Below, one piece after another: positions 1-7,259 of a stretch of DNA of 10,117 nt; position 1 is the stretch's first letter; the number at the start of each line of letters is the position of its first letter. The stretch covers positions 1 through 10,117 of the forward strand of contig JAUCGD010000107.1 in the NCBI GenBank assembly GCA_030377945.1, read 5' to 3'. A program made the position numbers and the translations under genes. This stretch comes from Desulfobacterales bacterium HSG17. GTDB taxonomy: Bacteria > Desulfobacterota > Desulfobacteria > Desulfobacterales > Desulfococcaceae. The notes under the pieces were generated by a model, which saw only the letters and a list, made by a program, of their open reading frames with translations, made no database searches and was not told the DNA's origin.

Positions 1-97
1 TGGCCGGGGGAGAAGCATATGACTTGCCCTGGATGCAGGTGATGAATATGCATAATGCGTTTTTATTTACGCCTAACACGTTTTAATTGTTCAGGAT

Positions 98-433
98 TCA
101 AAAAGTCAATAGATATAGACTGATCCGTCCAGTTCCTTCATCATTTTTCCAAGTGCCAACATATTCATCACCATCAGACTCTATATAAGTTCCATGACCT
201 TCTTTTTTATCATTTTTCCAAGTGCCAAGATATTTATCGCCATTTGCCCATGTATAAGTTCCCTTTCCATTTCTTTCACCATCTTTAAACTTTCCAACGT
301 ATTTATCGCCATTTTTCCATGTTTTAGTTCCTTGTCCATTTGTACAATTGCCAATGAGACACTCTGCATATGTACAGATTGGATATAAATATACAATAAA
401 TATAACTGACAATAGCAAAAATAATAATTTCAT
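98..433 (-). CDS. Small secreted MORN-repeat protein (cassette A)
   Basis: From the start at 433 the protein has a clear signal peptide: a Lys after Met, a long hydrophobic run (LLFLLLSVIFIVYLYP) and an Ala-containing cleavage site (CTYA before ECL). Three to four MORN repeats follow, with motifs NGDKYVGKFKDG, NGDKYLGTWKND and DGDEYVGTWKND. MORN repeats are short beta-hairpins that mediate protein or lipid contacts; no enzymatic domain is present. The frame also opens at 466, but that start sits against the attC core without a ribosome binding site, while 433 gives a classical signal peptide with AAAGGA about 15 bases upstream. The C-terminus (GRISLYLLTF) does not look like a MORN repeat. A different minus frame is open from 137 down to a stop at 63 and encodes a charged tail ending in LKRVRRK, so a frameshift is possible. 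It is the first gene after the attC at 469-557. Its own attC is not in the window. Function unknown. Confidence 0.75.
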   Translation of the reverse strand: MKLLFLLLSVIFIVYLYPICTYAECLIGNCTNGQGTKTWKNGDKYVGKFKDGERNGKGTYTWANGDKYLGTWKNDKKEGHGTYIESDGDEYVGTWKNDEGTGRISLYLLTF

Positions 434-468
434 AGTTAAGTATCTAAGTCCTTTAATAATAAACATAA

Positions 469-557
469 GGCTAACGCTAAGCTAACCGGCGCAAAAGGGT
501 GGAGGGAGCGATAGCGACCGGAACCCTTTTGCGTCCGAGTTCAGCGCCGGGTTATAT
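469..557 (-). repeat. attC recombination site 1 (end of cassette B)
   Basis: This is an 89-bp imperfect palindrome. On the minus strand it runs from R'' core ATATAAC (557-551) through CCGGCGCTGAACTCGGACGC, the stem AAAAGGG/CCCTTTT, and CGCCGGTTAGC to R' core GTTAGCC (475-469). It matches the other three copies almost base for base between the cores. The R'' flank (GTTATATTT when read on the plus strand) is complementary to the flank of the attC at 1733-1821, so the two bracket one cassette. The predicted strand-exchange point is between 474 and 475. The hairpin could also act as a transcription terminator, but it lacks a T-run. Confidence 0.85.
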
Positions 558-640
558 TTGATTCTGTTTTTGTGATGCAAAGAATTCAACATCAAATTTA
601 CATTTTATTCATTCTTCCCTTTGCTTACAACAGCACCAAA

Positions 641-880
641 AGAGATTTTGATAGATTTAATTTTATTGGCAACAATCAAGTACGGTGAGGTATTCATCAC
701 GTTGCATAATCTCAAAGTACGGTGAAAAGAATCACCTGCAAGTGCAACACTTGTTTGTAAGAGATTTTAACAGCTTTCAATTTTGTTGACAATGATCAAG
801 TACGGTGAGGTATTCATAACCCTGCATAATCTCAAAGTACGTTGAAAAGAATCACCTGCAAGTTATAACTATTGTAAAAT
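641..880. repeat. Two ~120-bp direct repeats in the tail of cassette B
   Basis: The stretch 558-903 holds no convincing gene. Two copies of a ~120-bp unit lie in tandem. Each contains CAAGTACGGTGAGGTATTCAT (677 and 797) and CTCAAAGTACGKTGAAAAGAATCACCTGCAAGT (711 and 831), beginning with AGAGATTTT (641 and 760). The unit has an internal half-repeat (TCAAGTACGGTGA / TCAAAGTACGGTGA). On the minus strand, one frame of the second-read copy is open for 53 codons (766-605) and includes AGDSFHRTLRLCNVMNTSPY. The first-read copy encodes the close match AGDSFQRTLRLCRVMNTSPY in the same frame before a stop. The period therefore equals 40 codons, but there is no start codon or ribosome binding site. Either a relic of a repeat-encoding gene or a non-coding repeat. 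A related repeat occurs at 9780-9963. Confidence 0.7.
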
Positions 881-903
881 TAAATAAATTTTACTGCAAA
901 TGT

Positions 904-1683
904 CTAATTTTTGGTTTTGAACATTTTACTTTTCCAGGCATCTGGTGAAAATTTGTAATTCCATTTTTCAAAAATTTTCTTTAATTCACCTGATTGAAAT
1001 AGTGTTATTATTCTTTTGTCATAAATTTCAATAAGTTTTTTTGATTTTTCGGAATTCGCAAAAGACATGTAAGTATTTTCATTCCATACGTTTTCTATAC
1101 CATAATGTTCCATGTCGATATTATTATTTTTGATATAATTTTCAAAATCAGCAAGAACGTCTAAGTAAAAATCAGTTCTGCCTTTAACCACCATCTGCCA
1201 TGCAGAAGCATGAGTTTTTGCTTCTGTCCACTTAAATTTCTTTGATTTAAGATGATGATTTTTGTGAAAATCATATCCAAATATCCACACCAAACTTTTG
1301 TTTTCAAGTGTTTCTATCCCTTTCCATTTTTTTATATTGTCTTTTCGAAAGACAACATACTGTTGCAGTACATTCATAGGATAGACAGGTGTGATATAGG
1401 CATTGCTTTTAAGTACATCTACCATAGCATCAGCTTGATTTGTCATCAGCATTTTTTCAGCACGTTTCCAGGGAACAATTTTATATGTCATCTTAATACC
1501 GGCAGGCTCGTATATGCTACGCACAATATCAAAAAATAGACCTGTTCCGTCCGCATTCGTTTGACCAGGCCACGACGGAGTAAATATGCGAATTGTTCTT
1601 ATTCCACTGCTTGTAGCATATGTCGGAATTGACTGAAATAAAACAATAAATATCATTAGAATTATTTTGAAAATATTCTTCAT
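904..1683 (-). CDS. Periplasmic solute-binding protein, family 3 (SBP_bac_3-like)
   Basis: The product has 259 residues, the usual size for this family. A signal peptide spans residues 1-23 (MKNIFKIILMIFIVLFQ... ending TYA before TSS). The mature part resembles periplasmic amino-acid-type binding proteins. It opens with IRIFTPSWPGQTNADGTGLFFDIVRSIYEPAG, a first-lobe pattern (ligand-loop aromatic, then G-x-x-x-D-I-V and a short helix). It continues with YKIVPWKRAEKMLMTNQADAMVDV, the typical 'W.R....l..G.aDa' segment, and ends with an I..FQSGELKKIFEKWN helix. No transporter permease or ATPase lies nearby, and the gene is alone in its cassette. It may therefore act as an orphan sensor or binding protein, or borrow a chromosomal transporter. 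Ligand unknown. The start is supported by the signal peptide; only a weak purine-rich stretch (AAGAAAA) precedes it. Confidence 0.85.
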   Translation of the reverse strand: MKNIFKIILMIFIVLFQSIPTYATSSGIRTIRIFTPSWPGQTNADGTGLFFDIVRSIYEPAGIKMTYKIVPWKRAEKMLMTNQADAMVDVLKSNAYITPVYPMNVLQQYVVFRKDNIKKWKGIETLENKSLVWIFGYDFHKNHHLKSKKFKWTEAKTHASAWQMVVKGRTDFYLDVLADFENYIKNNNIDMEHYGIENVWNENTYMSFANSEKSKKLIEIYDKRIITLFQSGELKKIFEKWNYKFSPDAWKSKMFKTKN

Positions 1684-1732
1684 GTCATTTTCTTGCGTTT
1701 TGTGATTCTGACTGTGTAAACAACCGTAAAAA

Positions 1733-1821
1733 ATATAACGCTAAGCTAACCGGCGCAAAAGGGTGGAGTGAGCGCTAGCGACCGGAACCCTTTTGCGTCC
1801 GAGTTCAGCGCCGGGTTATGT
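1733..1821 (-). repeat. attC recombination site 2 (end of cassette C)
   Basis: This is the second 89-bp copy. The cores on the minus strand are ACATAAC (R'', 1821-1815) and GTTATAT (R', 1739-1733). It differs from the other three copies at two positions near the hairpin tip (GAGTGAGCGCTAGCG instead of GAGGGAGCGATAGCG), which creates a perfect CGCTAGCG palindrome there. The R'' flank, GTTATGTGGCT when read on the plus strand, matches the complement of the flank of attC 3 over 11 bases. Predicted exchange point between 1738 and 1739. Confidence 0.85.
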
Positions 1822-1938
1822 GGCTTTTATCATTTTTTGGAGCTTTTGATATGATATCTACAAAATACAAAAATAGAATTAAATTATGGCATGGATATAA
1901 TTTAACATAATTTCAGTTAATTATAAACAGATTATTTA

Positions 1939-4900
1939 TCATTGTTCGGCAATTTGCTGAAGGATATAGATTGCATCTTCCAATCCTAACCTATCATCAT
2001 CATTAATATCTTCAATGACTCCAATGCCTGTTACTTCCATTCCGCATATAATTTGCAGGATTTTGATCAGATCGCTCAGGTCTGCTGAAGCATCAAAATT
2101 TACTGCGGCCTGATTGTTCTCTTCAATTGATTCTGCAATTTTATTATTTGGATCAACAATGGTTCTGAATATGACCTGATTTGCAGTAAAATCCAAGCCT
2201 GCCCAAGCTGTATACATGACTTCTGCTGATTTTCCGGGTTCGATACTCGGCCCCTGCATTACAATCATATCTTCATCATTAACTTGGTATAGAACTTCCA
2301 CATTCTCGGCTGTAATAGTGCCGTTATTTTGAATCATAGCAATAATATCAACAGAACCGTTTGAGCGTTCCGTGATTCTACATCGTAAAAGTTCTAGTTC
2401 CGGTTTCAGCGCATGAAAAATTGCGGTATTGTCAGTTTCATCAGCTTCTATCACCGTATTATCAGGGTCAACAACAGCATATACCGAATAAGGGGCATCC
2501 TGGGGAATTGTCCAGTTTATAACTGCCTCTCCGGTATTTCCGGCTTTGAGCATGGCAGGTGAGACAAAGGCCGTGTCAATTAATATGCCTGAATTATCGG
2601 GACTACCCAGATAAAACGAGACAGGTATATTGTTTAATGCGGTGTCCCCTTTATTTTCAACCCTGCATATCAGTGTGGTCTGCATTCCGGGTGTGGGGCT
2701 GCCTGATTCAATACTCAGATTTTTTGAATTAACTGCCAGATTTTTCTGAAGTTTATAAGTTAAATGGGAAAGGTTGTTTATTCCGGTTTCTGGGTTTTCT
2801 TTGTTGAAAATCAGGTGGAATATGCCGTCAGAAGAAAACACACCGGAAAAATCTTTTTCCATTTCCTTGTCTTCAGTAAGCCGCAGGTCACTGCTCCAGA
2901 TATTATTATTCATGTCGTATATACTGTAAAACAGGTCTATGCCTTTATTGTCTAAATTCTGCCAAAGCAATATCAGGTTATTCTGCGGGTCAATTGCAAG
3001 CCGGTAATCTGTAAAGGTCAAAGTGTTGCTCTGCTCTCTTATGGTTTCATATGTTCCTGAATTCAAATTTGTAAGCCGTACCAGAGTGCTGTCTTTAAGC
3101 CAGATCAGTTCCAGGGAATTATCATCTTTGTATACTGCTTTGGGGCTGACATCCGCCACTGCATCATTTGTAAGTCTTGCAGGGCTGTTCCAATTGTTTC
3201 CGTCAAATATTGTGTAAAATATTTCTTCATCATCAGTGGTGAGAAGATTGCCATCCATATCTTTCACATATGCAAGTATGGCTTCACTTCCATTATAGGC
3301 TAAAGAGAACTTAAAAGAATTTTCGAATGTATCAGGCAAAGTTTCGATATTGTCAAATGCTGTACCGTTCCAAAGGGCATAACGGATTTCATCCGGTGAA
3401 GTGCTACCTCCGACCAATTCACTCTGTTTGTTACTGATCCAAGTAAGTAAAAGATTTCCGTCCTGACCCCTTTTCAACATGGGATTGCTATCCAGATAGC
3501 TGTTATCTGTCAGAGCAGCCGGTTCAGTCCAAGTATAATTTGCCGAGTCATATACTGCATAGACAATTTCCATTTCTTTTACCATAGCGACAATATCGCC
3601 ATCGAAATTTTCATTCTTGACTCTTTGCCAAACAGCTACAATTTTACCGTTCTGATCAAAAGCAATGGAAGGTGAAAATTCAGCGCGTGTATCATTTTTT
3701 ATGGACACGGTATCAGTATAATTTTGTCCGTCATAATAAATGAAATTTATTTCTGTTGCCTGTAATGTGGTATCCGCAGAATCAAAATACACATAGATAA
3801 TGCCGATTTTGCCCTGATGTTCTGTCAAGACTGGAACAGCATGGGGATATACGTTTTCAATGATTTTATATTCATCTGCGCCTGCTCCACTTCTGCTGAT
3901 TCTGGTTCTTTTCTGATTTGCCGTAAACTGATTGTAGGGAGTTTGATTAAGAAAATCTCTGGATACAGGCTGGAATCCGGTATTGTTATACGTTAAAGAT
4001 ATCCTTCTGTTCCCGGTGTTTTCAGGATAGCTGAAGGTGTGTCTGCCTTCAAAGTTGTCGGTATAAAGCCATGCTGTCAGTTCAGCTTTAGCAGAAAGAT
4101 ATGATTCAATTTTTGTCAGATAATCTGGATCAGCAGGAACTTGCCAGAAGATTTGGTTTACAGCCGAGCCTGAAAACTGCACACTTATTTTATCGGTGAT
4201 GTTTAATGACAAGCCTAATCCTATGCCGTTACTTATATCACCTTCTGCACTATGAAAACCGAGAGTTCCTGTGTCATCAATAATTTTGAGGCTGACATCA
4301 GAACCTATATTCACACTTCCTGTAATTTCAGCAGAATTATTCAGCCATTGTAAGCTTCTTCCCACTATGGGGAGATTTTCAGCGCTTTCCAATGCTGGTA
4401 TCAGGGTAACCGGCCCAACTGTCTTTTTTATTGTGCCGTTGATACCTAAAAGAAGGTTTGCTCCTTTCCAGACTAATCCCTGTCCGGGAACATAGTCAAT
4501 CAAACCCTCGCCTTTGATTTCACCTTCAATTGTCTGTCCTGCTGCTTCAAAACCGGTTTGACCTCCGATAGTTACTTCTCCTTCTCCGTTTGTTTTGAAT
4601 TTTATGTCCAAAGTTGCCTGTGAAGAGAGGATACCGAAATTATTTCCTCCGATAAATGGAAATGTTTTCCAGATATTCCAGAGAGTTGGCCCTACTGTAT
4701 TTTGATTAATCTGGATTTCTATGGGTTCTGAAGGCCAGCTTTGTTCCAGAGAATAGGTTGCAATGTCATCGCCAAGTTCGACTCTGAACATTCCAAGATC
4801 TTTTGACCAATCTGGGATGGGAAGAACAACTGGGTGAAGTGTGAACGGTACGGTTTCTTTTTCTCCGTCTTTGCTGATTGAATATATGTTGAAAGTGTTT

Positions 4901-6771
4901 GCTGTTGAATCCGGGTCGGTTTTTAAACTTGATCCCATATTAAGGGTATATGCTGCGCCGTTTTCATTGCCGTCAACCTGATAGCTAACGCCGTTTATTT
5001 CAAATTCCACATAACCGGAGTCCTGATTCCCCCAATCAATCTCTGTTGTGTATTCATTTTGAAGAGATATTCCGTCTAAGAAAACGCTTCCATATTTGGA
5101 TTCTGTGTTGATAATAATAGATTCATTGTTCATATCTATTGGTTTTAATAGGATATCTATATTTGATTTTGATAAATTCGCTTGAAAAGAAGAATAGTTA
5201 CAACAAAAAAAATCAAAAGCGTAGTTATCTGTACCCTCAATAATTAATTTATAATAACCACTATCGTTACTGTATGCGTTATATTCACTAGCATCAAAAA
5301 TATAAGATGAAAAACCATTAATATCGGAATCCACTATCCAAGCTCCTTTTATAGGTCTCTTGGTCTTCACATCTTTTACATAACCTTCAACAAATTTAAA
5401 ATTTCGAGATGGACAAGGACCATACTCATTTTCTTTATACCAAGTTCCATCATAATATTCTTCTTGAACACCGCATTCAACACCATCACCATATACCCCT
5501 TTCTCAAATGGGTGAAAATTTTCTATTAATTTACTATAATATTTACCATGACGCTTTCCATATTCGTATTTATATTCTGTTATGGTGCTACCATCTGTCT
5601 CAGTCCATAATCCATGTTTAACACCTTCTTCATAGTTGCCTATCTGTTGTTGGGCAACACCTTGTTTTAAAAGATATTCCATGAAATATTCATTGATATT
5701 ATGTATCCATAATCCATGGCGCTTACCATTCTGATATTCACCTTGATTTTTTAATACACCACTTCTAAACCAACTTGTATATTCACCATCTAAAATACCA
5801 TCTTTGAATTCAGCTTGCTTGAACATTTGACCGTTATCATACCATTCTGTAAAGGTATCAGTTTTGAGATACAGAGCCGCCAGCAGACATTCAGAATCTA
5901 AATGATAAGTATATTGCACATTAATTTGTCCATTTTCGTAATAATCTTTGAAAACTACTAAATTTTGTGCTAAATTGTAATCATATTCTCTCAGTAATAC
6001 TCCATTAGAATCCCATTCAGACCATAATCCACTTTCTTGATTATATACATATAATCCTTTTCTGCTCATCTGACCGTTATCATACCATTTTGTGTATTTA
6101 CCGTGATACATATCTATCTCTAGTCGATGTAATGATAAGAGAGGTTCTGGCTTTGGATAGAAAGTAAATTGTGTGGAAATTTGTCCATTTTCATGATAAC
6201 TCTTTTGGGATACCAAATCATTTTCCGAGCTGAATTCACTTTGACTACTTGGTATCCCGTTAGAATACCATTTAGACCAGACTCCGGTTATCTTCCCGTC
6301 AATAAAATCCCTCTGTTCATCCATTTGACCGTTATCGTACCATTCTGTATAAGTACCGTGTAGAATCCTGTGATATGTAGTAGTGTTATAATCATCACGA
6401 ATACTATAATAAGTATATTGCTCTCGAATTTGTCCATTTTCATAATACCATTCGTAAGTTATCAAATCGTTTAGCAGATTGTATATATATTTATGACTTA
6501 GTATTCCGTCAGAAAGCCAATAAGACCAGATTCCGTTTTCCTTGCCATCAATATATTCCCTCTGTTCATCCATTTGACCGTTTTCATACCAAGTTGTATA
6601 GGTACCGTGTAGCATGAACCTATTTTCAGAACTATAACCCGTAACTCGTTTCCAAATTTGTCCATTGTCGTAATACTCCTCGTAAGTTTCTAATTCATAT
6701 CCCTGAGCATGAACTGTCTGTAAAAAAGCCGTTAAGAATAACACTGCAAATATAACTACATTTTTTTTCAT
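1939..6771 (-). CDS. 1610-aa secreted mosaic protein: MORN_2-type repeats, CARDB domains, dockerin-like C-terminus
   Basis: A signal peptide covers residues 1-22 (MKKNVVIFAVLFLTAFLQ, cleavage near VHAQ). Residues 34-350 hold YwqK/MORN_2-type repeats with Y(E/D)NGQ(I/M) at about 36, 64, 112, 147, 195, 232, 280 and 313. Spacing alternates shorter and longer, giving a ~83-residue super-repeat. Residues 461-545 resemble a carboxypeptidase-regulatory-like fold (VEGYVKDVKTKRPIKGA, SNDSGYYKLI). About 550-1000 is beta-rich and unrecognised. About 1010-1340 has propeller-like blades (SPSIAFDQNGKIVAVWQ, SNPMLKRGQDGNLLLTWI, LAIDPQNNLILLWQN). Two CARDB domains follow (about 1344-1455 and 1456-1561; VENKGDTALNNIPV and IQNNGTITAENVEV, with ADETDN and ESIEENN ends). 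The last 50 residues form a dockerin-like module with a calcium-loop pattern (DINDDDRLGLEDAIYILQ). The protein is likely extracellular or surface-attached; partner unknown. AAGGAG lies 12 bases before the ATG. The reading frame is intact throughout. Confidence 0.88.
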   Translation of the reverse strand: MKKNVVIFAVLFLTAFLQTVHAQGYELETYEEYYDNGQIWKRVTGYSSENRFMLHGTYTTWYENGQMDEQREYIDGKENGIWSYWLSDGILSHKYIYNLLNDLITYEWYYENGQIREQYTYYSIRDDYNTTTYHRILHGTYTEWYDNGQMDEQRDFIDGKITGVWSKWYSNGIPSSQSEFSSENDLVSQKSYHENGQISTQFTFYPKPEPLLSLHRLEIDMYHGKYTKWYDNGQMSRKGLYVYNQESGLWSEWDSNGVLLREYDYNLAQNLVVFKDYYENGQINVQYTYHLDSECLLAALYLKTDTFTEWYDNGQMFKQAEFKDGILDGEYTSWFRSGVLKNQGEYQNGKRHGLWIHNINEYFMEYLLKQGVAQQQIGNYEEGVKHGLWTETDGSTITEYKYEYGKRHGKYYSKLIENFHPFEKGVYGDGVECGVQEEYYDGTWYKENEYGPCPSRNFKFVEGYVKDVKTKRPIKGAWIVDSDINGFSSYIFDASEYNAYSNDSGYYKLIIEGTDNYAFDFFCCNYSSFQANLSKSNIDILLKPIDMNNESIIINTESKYGSVFLDGISLQNEYTTEIDWGNQDSGYVEFEINGVSYQVDGNENGAAYTLNMGSSLKTDPDSTANTFNIYSISKDGEKETVPFTLHPVVLPIPDWSKDLGMFRVELGDDIATYSLEQSWPSEPIEIQINQNTVGPTLWNIWKTFPFIGGNNFGILSSQATLDIKFKTNGEGEVTIGGQTGFEAAGQTIEGEIKGEGLIDYVPGQGLVWKGANLLLGINGTIKKTVGPVTLIPALESAENLPIVGRSLQWLNNSAEITGSVNIGSDVSLKIIDDTGTLGFHSAEGDISNGIGLGLSLNITDKISVQFSGSAVNQIFWQVPADPDYLTKIESYLSAKAELTAWLYTDNFEGRHTFSYPENTGNRRISLTYNNTGFQPVSRDFLNQTPYNQFTANQKRTRISRSGAGADEYKIIENVYPHAVPVLTEHQGKIGIIYVYFDSADTTLQATEINFIYYDGQNYTDTVSIKNDTRAEFSPSIAFDQNGKIVAVWQRVKNENFDGDIVAMVKEMEIVYAVYDSANYTWTEPAALTDNSYLDSNPMLKRGQDGNLLLTWISNKQSELVGGSTSPDEIRYALWNGTAFDNIETLPDTFENSFKFSLAYNGSEAILAYVKDMDGNLLTTDDEEIFYTIFDGNNWNSPARLTNDAVADVSPKAVYKDDNSLELIWLKDSTLVRLTNLNSGTYETIREQSNTLTFTDYRLAIDPQNNLILLWQNLDNKGIDLFYSIYDMNNNIWSSDLRLTEDKEMEKDFSGVFSSDGIFHLIFNKENPETGINNLSHLTYKLQKNLAVNSKNLSIESGSPTPGMQTTLICRVENKGDTALNNIPVSFYLGSPDNSGILIDTAFVSPAMLKAGNTGEAVINWTIPQDAPYSVYAVVDPDNTVIEADETDNTAIFHALKPELELLRCRITERSNGSVDIIAMIQNNGTITAENVEVLYQVNDEDMIVMQGPSIEPGKSAEVMYTAWAGLDFTANQVIFRTIVDPNNKIAESIEENNQAAVNFDASADLSDLIKILQIICGMEVTGIGVIEDINDDDRLGLEDAIYILQQIAEQ
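5722..6672 (-). repeat. Degenerate coding repeats (MORN_2 super-repeats)
   Basis: Within the N-terminal part of the 1610-aa gene the DNA itself still shows repeated blocks. On the plus strand, near-copies of CATTTGACCGTTATCATACC followed by AYTCTGTATAAGTACCGTG occur near 5827, 6068, 6322 and 6568. TTTGTCCATTTTCRTAATA blocks occur near 5925, 6180, 6430 and 6659. The two block types alternate about every 250 bp, which is one ~83-residue super-repeat. This points to expansion by internal duplication and allows copy-number change by recombination or slippage. Confidence 0.75.
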
Positions 6772-6885
6772 TATTTATTTCTTCTCCTTATTAAAAATGA
6801 ATGATTAAATTTATCAAAAATTTGTATGAATTTTATTCTATTACCACAAAAAGCCACACTTTTAGAGTATCTATTTTGCAACGGA

Positions 6886-7138
6886 TAAAAATTTGGTAGT
6901 GCTTAATATGTAGTGCCGTTATATTTTTATTAATTATAAATAGTTAAGAAAATATGTCATTTCAAGCATACTGCAATTTTTTGATGAAATCAGGTTATGA
7001 ATACATATTTCCCAAGAGTATCACAATTCGGAATGGCATCCATACTTTCAGTCTGTGAAATATTAGCATCTACGATAACTAATTGTTATTTAAGTTGTTT
7101 GTGGTAGCACTACATAATAAGCACTACCAAAAATTTTA
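6886..7138. mobile_element. MITE-like element with terminal inverted repeats
   Basis: The region 6772-7170 has no gene. It carries a ~250-bp segment with long terminal inverted repeats. The left end, GGTAGTGCTTAATATGTAGTGC (6895-6916), is matched by the complement of 7128-7107, GGTAGTGCTTATTATGTAGTGC, with one mismatch. Both ends continue outward as AAAATTT-type sequence and stop at TA dinucleotides (6886-6887 and 7137-7138). The interior is AT-rich with no open frame of useful length, so it would be non-autonomous. TA flanks fit elements that insert at TA, but no family can be assigned. It lies about 115 bp upstream of the giant gene and could influence its expression. Confidence 0.6.
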
Positions 7139-7170
7139 AAAATATAAAGTATATACATATATAATCAGCC

Positions 7171-7259
7171 ACATAACGCTAAGCTAACCGGCGCAAAAGG
7201 GTGGAGGGAGCGATAGCGACCGGAACCCTTTTGCGTCCGAGTTCAGCGCCGGGTTATAT
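7171..7259 (-). repeat. attC recombination site 3 (end of cassette D)
   Basis: This is the third 89-bp copy, identical to copies 1 and 4 between the cores. The minus-strand cores are ATATAAC (R'', 7259-7253) and GTTATGT (R', 7177-7171). It begins 8 bases after the stop codon of the STAND gene, the usual tight packing of a cassette gene and its attC. The R'' flank matches the complement of the attC 4 flank over 10 bases (GTTATATGGC). Predicted exchange point between 7176 and 7177. Confidence 0.85.

Larger units (their letters stand above)
475..1738 (-). mobile_element. Integron gene cassette B (solute-binding protein)
   Basis: This 1264-bp unit runs between the predicted exchange points of two attC sites. 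It holds one gene with its stop at 904, a 346-bp non-coding tail with ~120-bp repeats, and its own attC at the 3' end. The gene start lies about 50 bp inside the cassette. The ends match over 9 bases (GTTATATTT), as expected for a cassette that was once circular. There is no obvious promoter of its own. Confidence 0.75.
1739..7176 (-). mobile_element. Integron gene cassette C (giant, 5.4 kb)
   Basis: This 5438-bp unit between attC exchange points carries one 4.8-kb gene. Its leader of about 400 bp contains a MITE-like element, and a 118-bp A+T-rich tail precedes its attC. The ends match over 11 bases (GTTATGTGGCT), beyond the 7-base core, which supports its being one former circle. Integron cassettes commonly carry genes near 1 kb or smaller, so this is exceptional. 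The alternative is that an attC between two cassettes was lost, but no second gene or attC remnant is visible inside. Confidence 0.7.

Noticed and set aside
72..80. GCCTAAC at 72-78 as the outer core of a fifth attC
   Set aside because: No partner arm or GTTRRRY core lies at the right distance, and it does not pair with the GTTAGCC core expected for cassette A.
469..557. The four palindromes as simple transcription terminators or REP elements
   Set aside because: They lack a T-run. Their outer cores pair between successive sites and match the cassette ends, and bulges lie on one arm only. That fits attC and is not explained by terminators or REP sequences.
641..880. CRISPR array
   Set aside because: The repeats are about 120 bp, degenerate and only two copies, with no short identical repeats separated by unique spacers.
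4271..4495. Plus-strand open frames such as 4271-4495 and 1252-1539
   Set aside because: They lie wholly inside well-supported minus-strand genes, have no ribosome binding site or recognisable domain, and read as antisense shadows.
5722..6672. YwqK-type antitoxin domain implying a toxin-antitoxin pair
   Set aside because: The repeats are part of a large exported protein with no adjacent toxin-like gene; the database family name alone is not evidence.
6772..6885. Sigma-70 type promoter upstream of the giant gene
   Set aside because: The region is so AT-rich that several weak -10/-35 combinations can be drawn, and none stands out.
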